DNA from: Chitinophagaceae bacterium
GTDB taxonomy: Bacteria; Bacteroidota; Bacteroidia; Chitinophagales; Chitinophagaceae
Length of the DNA stretch: 20,083 bases
Direction of reading: 5' to 3'
Assembly (NCBI GenBank): GCA_025455205.1
Contig: JALOMZ010000002.1
Coordinates: forward strand, 1 to 20,083
A program made the translations under genes and the position numbers. Positions 16,030-20,083 of this stretch are shown here, piece after piece. The notes under the pieces are model-generated. The model did no database searches, had not been told where the DNA came from, and worked only from the letters and a program-made list of their open reading frames with translations. Every line of letters starts with the position of its first letter. The first letter of the stretch is position 1.

Positions 16030-16060
16030 TTGCGCAGGCCAGGAGGCAGCGCTAGGTTTG
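16030..16060 (+). promoter_or_regulatory. Bacteroidota-type promoter of the plus-strand lipoprotein
   Basis: TTG at 16030-16032, a 20-base spacer, then TAGGTTTG at 16053-16060 match the Bacteroidota housekeeping promoter (TTG, 19-21 bases, TAnnTTTG) in full. Transcription would start near 16067, leaving a short leader before the ATG at 16081. Confidence 0.7.
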
Positions 16061-16080
16061 CATCATCAAAAACACACACC

Positions 16081-16851
16081 ATGAACCAACACATCACCCG
16101 CCGGGTTTTAGGCCTGGGCATTATGGCTGCCAGCCTTCTCACTGCCTGCTCTGATAAGGAAGTATCAGGCACCCCACCAACCCCTGTACCAACCCGTTCT
16201 CAATCCCTTCAGTTGCAGTTTGGGATGGGCAGCATAGCGCCTGAGTTGGTGGACAGCGTGGTGGTTACACTCGATGGACAGTCCACCCCCGGCAAGCAAA
16301 TCTTCAAACTCGGCCAGCAGGGTACCCTCTTCAGCAAAGACCTGGCCGGGTTGCCCGCCGGTTCCTGGAAGATGAACGTAACCGTACATGCCCGCAGCAA
16401 CGAGGCCGGGCCCTCACGGCAGTACGTGTTTGAACAGGAGATCAACACACCCCTCACCTCCAATTTTGCCATGCGGGCACCCGATGGACGCATCGGCAGT
16501 TTCTGGAAACTCCGGGCGGTTTTCCAGGATGCCTCAACAGGCACCACCGCCATACTACCCATGGATCCTGCCGATCCGTACTTCGAGATCTCCACCCGCA
16601 CCGGTCTGGCCCGCTCGATGCAGCTTGAGCGGCAGCTGCAGGACCGCATCAATGGCACACTGGAAACCATCAGCAGCAAGACCGTGCAAAAGCAATTCCA
16701 GGAAGGCATCATGGGCCATGCCGACTATATCAGCTTCCAGCCGTTTGCCAGCGCGGCTAATGGGCTGGAGTGGAAGCGCTTTGAATCGCTGATAACCATC
16801 ACACTCTCCGACGGCAGGGCCATCCGGTTCATCCATGTGCAGGAACGATGA
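16081..16851 (+). CDS. Lipoprotein of unknown function, predicted surface or periplasmic
   Basis: The 256-residue product has a lipoprotein signal ending ASLLTAC (Cys23). The next residues are SDKEVSG, an acidic stretch resembling lipoprotein surface-export signals of Bacteroidota, so surface display is possible. A Pro/Thr linker follows. Residues about 40-125 look like an all-beta sandwich (LQLQFGMG, DSVVVTLDG, GSWKMNVTVHARS). The C-terminal half is mixed, with a polar helix (MQLERQLQDRINGTLETISSKTVQKQ) and a last strand. I recognise no family. The ATG at 16081 is preferred over the earlier in-frame ATG at 16030, because it opens the signal peptide and lies downstream of the promoter. A strong terminator follows 20 bases after the stop, so it is probably monocistronic. 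Confidence 0.87.
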   Translation: MNQHITRRVLGLGIMAASLLTACSDKEVSGTPPTPVPTRSQSLQLQFGMGSIAPELVDSVVVTLDGQSTPGKQIFKLGQQGTLFSKDLAGLPAGSWKMNVTVHARSNEAGPSRQYVFEQEINTPLTSNFAMRAPDGRIGSFWKLRAVFQDASTGTTAILPMDPADPYFEISTRTGLARSMQLERQLQDRINGTLETISSKTVQKQFQEGIMGHADYISFQPFASAANGLEWKRFESLITITLSDGRAIRFIHVQER

Positions 16852-16871
16852 TCCGTTTTGACGGAACATGA

Positions 16872-16911
16872 CAAAGGCGGCCCGTGGCAATGACGCTGCA
16901 GGCCGCCTTTG
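16872..16911 (+). terminator. Intrinsic-type hairpin terminator after the lipoprotein gene
   Basis: CAAAGGCGGCC (16872-16882) pairs perfectly over 11 bases with GGCCGCCTTTG (16901-16911). The loop is 18 bases. An A/T-rich stretch (GTATATTTATT) follows, although it is not a clean T-run. The stem begins 20 bases after the stop at 16851. It makes any translation start inside it, such as the ATG at 16884, unlikely for the next gene. Confidence 0.75.
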
Positions 16912-16967
16912 GTGTATATTTATTGCCGGCAGGATCAACCATACTCATACCACCTGCCATTCCTGTT

Positions 16968-19100
16968 ATGTCATTACCTCGTTTCTTCTGCCGGATGTTG
17001 TTATGCAGCACCAGCCTGGCACTTTCGCAAGGCCTCTCTGCACAATCCATTAAAGAAATCACCACAGTTCAGCAACTCCTCTCCCAGAAGCAGGGCGAGG
17101 TTCGCCTGGCTAAAGGGCAATACCTGATCAGCGACAATGCAGAACTGCCCGAAGGACTGGTACTGCATGCAGAGCAGGGCGTTCGTTTCTCCATTGCTGC
17201 CGGCCGCAAACTCACGGTACGGGCCACTATTGTGGCCAACAGCCGATCTGTACTATGGGAAGGCGAAGGGGAGCCCGAACTCTATCCCACGGCCATGAAG
17301 GAAGTGAGTGTGTGCCATTTCGGCGCCATGCCAGGTGATAACCGCGATGACGCCGATGCCATCCTCAAAGCCGTGCGTTGTGCGCAGCGCATTGGCACCA
17401 TCTACTTCCCGGCCCATGAATACGACAAACCCTACCTCATCAGCAAGACCATTGAATTCTTCAGCCCGCTCCGCATTTCCAACTGGCATGTGGTGGGCGA
17501 CAAGACCGCCGATGGGGTGCAGAACGAAGAGATGACCAGCCGCATTGTATACACCGCCACCAGCGGTCCCTGCTTCAGCTTCCGCGGCCAGCGCCTGGGT
17601 TATATGGCCAACCTCAATATTGAAGGACTCAATAAGAAGCCGCAGGAAATGGTGGACAAGAAGCGCAACAGCATAGACAGCTGGAATCCCGACAACTGGA
17701 ACAGTCCCGGCATCGATATGAGCAAGTACAATGCCCACAGCGCCGTGGCCTTCGACTGGGACCGCAATGCCGGTGGCAATGGCGCCCCCTGGAGCGCCCA
17801 GTTCATTATGGAAAAATGCCGCTTCAGCTACTTTGCCGTGGGCATCAATATCAGTCCCAATACCGGCTACCAGGCCGATACCTACAAATTCCGCGATGTG
17901 AAGCTCTGGTACTGCACATATGGCGTTTCCATCGGGCAGGACCAGGCGCGGAGCATTGACTTCGAGAACATGTGGATGGATGGCATGTATGCCGCTTACG
18001 TCAACAACCGCTTTGGCCGCGGCAATGGCAGCGCCTTCAATGTTACGGGCGGCCAGTACACCACCATTTTCCGCCTGTTGGAAACCACCACCGCCTACCG
18101 GGGTCAGTGCCATTTCTCCGGCCTCTTCCTGGAAGGTTGCGGCATGCTGGGCACGGCCGTGGGACTGGGCGTTAACAACAATGCCCTGGTGTTCACCGGT
18201 TGTGAGTTCGGCCTCGACAACGATGGCTACAGCAACAACGATGGCATGCACTGGATCACGCCACTGCTCACCTTCCAGTCGGGCAGCAATGTGCTGTTCA
18301 ACGGCTGCAACTTCAATGTGAAGAAAGAAGAACTGGGTTTTGACACCGGCGATGGGTTCATCCAGTTCAACGGCTGTGCCTTTGGCACGCTCAAGCGCTT
18401 CTTCTTTGCCAACCAGAACCAGGTATCCTTCACTGGCCGCAGCACCTACCGTGAGCAGGACGTATCCAACAGCTATTACCCCGAGGAAACCGTTCCGATG
18501 CGTAATGATGAGCGATACTTTGTGCGGCCCGCCGTGAAACAGCTGCAGCTATACAGCAACCAGGCCGCCGGATATTCCTTTCAAACCCTGCCCGCCCGCT
18601 GCGCCATTCCCGCCTGGTATCCGGCTGGTAACGCAAGCCTGCCGGCTTCCAATGCCCGGCAGTTCAACATCACGCTGCCGGCGGCAGAGGCAGCGCGGGT
18701 GTTTGTGGGAGATTACCTCAACACCGTTACCGACAATGGGCTGAAGGTGTCCAACATGAACCTCGGCTTTGGTGGATTGATGGTCCCGGGCCTGAAAGTA
18801 GTGGCCAAAAACGGGCAGCAACTGACCTTGCAGCGCATATCTCCGGAAATGAAGGTGGCGCCCGACCAGCGCACAGGCCAGGTATATGCCTGGTTCACCA
18901 CCTTTGCCACCGGTGCCGCCATGAAAACCCTGGGCAGCGGAAAAACCGTTACCGTCAGCAATGCGCGCCTGCGCGCTGGCGACATTGTGCGGGTGCATGA
19001 GCAGCTCACGAGGGTGCTGCGGGTGGAAGGCAACCAGGTGGACTTTGCCGATGAAGTGCCCCCTGCGGCCGTGGTGATGAGTGTGGGCTTCTGGAACTGA
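16968..19100 (+). CDS. Secreted right-handed beta-helix protein, pectate-lyase-3/GH28-like
   Basis: From the ATG at 16968 (710 residues) the protein has a signal peptide ending GLSAQ. A short beta lead-in with a plug-like segment (about 30-110) comes first. Then comes the hallmark start of Pectate_lyase_3 or GH28-type beta-helices: CHFGAMPGDNRDDADAILKA (about 116-135), which is FGAxGDxxxDD followed by a helix. The middle section is coil-like repeats rich in Asn, Gly and aromatic residues (FNVTGGQYT, FSGLFLEGCGM, VFTGCEFGLDNDG, LFNGCNFNV, QFNGCAFG), as expected for stacked beta-helix rungs. A beta-rich C-terminal domain (from about 545) ends the chain. Such proteins are lyases, hydrolases, epimerases or binding proteins; I could not place catalytic residues, so the activity is open. 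The frame extends back to 16884, inside the terminator loop, so that start is unlikely. No clear promoter was seen. Confidence 0.9.
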   Translation: MSLPRFFCRMLLCSTSLALSQGLSAQSIKEITTVQQLLSQKQGEVRLAKGQYLISDNAELPEGLVLHAEQGVRFSIAAGRKLTVRATIVANSRSVLWEGEGEPELYPTAMKEVSVCHFGAMPGDNRDDADAILKAVRCAQRIGTIYFPAHEYDKPYLISKTIEFFSPLRISNWHVVGDKTADGVQNEEMTSRIVYTATSGPCFSFRGQRLGYMANLNIEGLNKKPQEMVDKKRNSIDSWNPDNWNSPGIDMSKYNAHSAVAFDWDRNAGGNGAPWSAQFIMEKCRFSYFAVGINISPNTGYQADTYKFRDVKLWYCTYGVSIGQDQARSIDFENMWMDGMYAAYVNNRFGRGNGSAFNVTGGQYTTIFRLLETTTAYRGQCHFSGLFLEGCGMLGTAVGLGVNNNALVFTGCEFGLDNDGYSNNDGMHWITPLLTFQSGSNVLFNGCNFNVKKEELGFDTGDGFIQFNGCAFGTLKRFFFANQNQVSFTGRSTYREQDVSNSYYPEETVPMRNDERYFVRPAVKQLQLYSNQAAGYSFQTLPARCAIPAWYPAGNASLPASNARQFNITLPAAEAARVFVGDYLNTVTDNGLKVSNMNLGFGGLMVPGLKVVAKNGQQLTLQRISPEMKVAPDQRTGQVYAWFTTFATGAAMKTLGSGKTVTVSNARLRAGDIVRVHEQLTRVLRVEGNQVDFADEVPPAAVVMSVGFWN

Positions 19101-19295
19101 CCGGATGGGCGCCCTGCCATTGGCGGATTCTGAAATGGATCTATGGTCAAACTGCATGCACGGGGCTGCCCCTTTCATACCCAAAAAAATGTGAATAGGT
19201 CTGCCCGGCCCGGGTAAATGTGCTTTCTTGCACCCAAATGTCGGCCTTGCCGTAAGGAACCGTCCTACAGGAGAGAAAACTACCGTCGTACAGCC
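19101..19295. other. Intergenic stretch between the beta-helix gene and the LTA-synthase-like gene
   Basis: No coding signal is seen. A small GGGG-CTG-CCCC hairpin followed by TTT (19162-19175) could be a weak terminator. TAGGTCTG (19196-19203), one base off the -7 consensus, has TTT rather than TTG 20 bases upstream (19173-19175). It is the best, still weak, promoter candidate for the next gene. Confidence 0.3.
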
Positions 19296-20083
19296 ATGCT
19301 CATCAAGTGGAAAGTGCCCAAGACCATTCAGTGGGTGGTGAAATTGTTTTTCATCTTCCTGCTGGTGTTTACCCTGTTCAGGGTGTCTACCTACCTGGCC
19401 TTCAAGCCGGAAGAAATCCGGCTGCAGGAAGTGCTCCCCAGCTTTGTGCTGGGCATGCGCTTCGACATACGCTGGATCAGCCTGCTGCTCATACCCATGG
19501 TGGTAGGCAGCCTGGTGCCGGGCTGGTCGCCCTACAGCTCTGATGCCACCCGCCGCATTTGGGTGATCTACCTGGCCACGGCCACCTTTCTGCTCATGTT
19601 CTTCTTTGGGGCCGACTATGGGCATTTTGCCTATGTGAGTACCCGCCTCAATGCCAGTGCCCTGAATTTCTACGAAGACGCGAAGATCTCCATGGAAATG
19701 CTATGGGAATCTTACCCCATCCTCTGGATGCTGGCCGCGCTATCTGTGGCCGCCTGGTTGTTTTACCAGATGTACAACCGCACCCACCAGCGCGTGGAAA
19801 AGAACAACAGCCTGGCCGAGATCAACTACCGCCGCCGCTGGTATGCCGTGGTACTGCTGTTTTTGCTCTGGGGCGTATACGGCAGCACCAGCACCCGGCC
19901 ACTGAAATGGGAAGACGCATTTGTGTACCGCAACAACTTCAAAACCTACCTGGCCCTCAACCCCATGCAGAACTTCTTCACCACCCTGCGTTTTCGCAAG
20001 CCCCAGGCCGACGAACGCACGGTGCAGTACGTATACCAGCAGGTGGCCGATTTTCTGCAGCTCGACAAGGGACAGCGCCAGGG
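19296..20083 (+). CDS. LTA-synthase/sulfatase family membrane protein, N-terminal membrane half only
   Basis: The frame opens at ATG 19296 and runs off the right edge after 262 codons. The visible part is a five-segment membrane domain (about 15-36, 57-75, 88-108, 138-160, 183-200). It is followed by PLKWEDAFVYRNNFKTYLALNPMQNFF, a stretch typical of the linker before the alkaline-phosphatase-superfamily domain in Bacteroidota LTA-synthase-like proteins. GMRFDIRWISLLLIP and FGADYGHFAYVSTRLNASALNF fit the same family. The catalytic domain, with its metal-binding and nucleophile residues, is outside the window, so the activity (phosphoglycerol or phosphoethanolamine transfer, or phosphatase) is unknown. 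Bacteroidota lack lipoteichoic acid, so the name indicates the fold only. It is 195 bases from its neighbour and probably a separate unit. Confidence 0.85.
   Translation, partial: MLIKWKVPKTIQWVVKLFFIFLLVFTLFRVSTYLAFKPEEIRLQEVLPSFVLGMRFDIRWISLLLIPMVVGSLVPGWSPYSSDATRRIWVIYLATATFLLMFFFGADYGHFAYVSTRLNASALNFYEDAKISMEMLWESYPILWMLAALSVAAWLFYQMYNRTHQRVEKNNSLAEINYRRRWYAVVLLFLLWGVYGSTSTRPLKWEDAFVYRNNFKTYLALNPMQNFFTTLRFRKPQADERTVQYVYQQVADFLQLDKGQRQ

Noticed and set aside
16915..16922. TATATTTA as a -7 box for the beta-helix gene
   Set aside because: One mismatch to TAnnTTTG and no TTG about 20 bases upstream; it is better explained as the A/T-rich tail of the terminator.
16884..16967. Earlier in-frame start for the beta-helix protein
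   Set aside because: The ATG at 16884 is inside the loop of the terminator hairpin, and the extra residues would bury the signal peptide that starts at 16968.
19215..19222. TAAATGTG as a -7 box for the LTA-synthase-like gene
   Set aside because: One mismatch to the consensus and no TTG at the right distance; not supported.
18549..19625. A 358-codon open frame on the minus strand
   Set aside because: It is antisense to the beta-helix and LTA-synthase-like genes and rich in His/Gln/Gly, as expected from a shadow frame.

Overview
The window looks like a chromosomal segment of a fairly GC-rich Bacteroidota, probably a soil or plant-associated Chitinophagaceae-type genome. The phylum call rests on a SusC/SusD pair, a hybrid two-component system (HTCS) regulator, several lipoproteins, and promoters of the Bacteroidota type (TTG, about 20 bases, TAnnTTTG). 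The family-level placement is a guess. I see no rRNA, tRNA, CRISPR array, insertion sequence or phage gene.

Region 1 (1-13299) is a compact polysaccharide utilization locus. On the minus strand it runs SusC (TonB-dependent importer), SusD (surface glycan-binding lipoprotein), then a lipoprotein cut by the left edge. Divergently, on the plus strand, it runs HTCS sensor-regulator, GH35 beta-galactosidase, GH29 alpha-L-fucosidase, with gaps of 39 and 22 bases. The natural reading is that the HTCS senses an imported oligosaccharide and activates susCD across the shared 317-base intergenic region. The two exo-enzymes would strip fucose and galactose. A glycan with fucosylated galactosyl ends fits, and a Lewis-a-like terminus is one hypothesis.

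Region 2 (13322-15884, minus strand) holds a small lipoprotein, a single-pass membrane protein built of repeated short beta-hairpins, and a CPBP-family intramembrane protease with an unusual insertion. They are closely spaced and probably co-transcribed.

Region 3 (15885-19100, plus strand) begins with a divergent promoter region. Two palindromes of the form CACAT-N-ATGTG lie in mirror image, each centred exactly 31.5 bases from the -7 box of the gene it faces. Next come a lipoprotein of unknown function, a strong hairpin terminator, and a secreted right-handed beta-helix (pectate-lyase-like) protein.

Region 4 (19296 to the right edge) is the membrane half of an LTA-synthase/sulfatase-type protein whose catalytic domain lies outside the window.

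No radically new system is evident. The most novel-looking items are the mirrored palindromes, the His substitution in the HTCS kinase H-box, the CPBP insertion and the beta-hairpin repeat protein.
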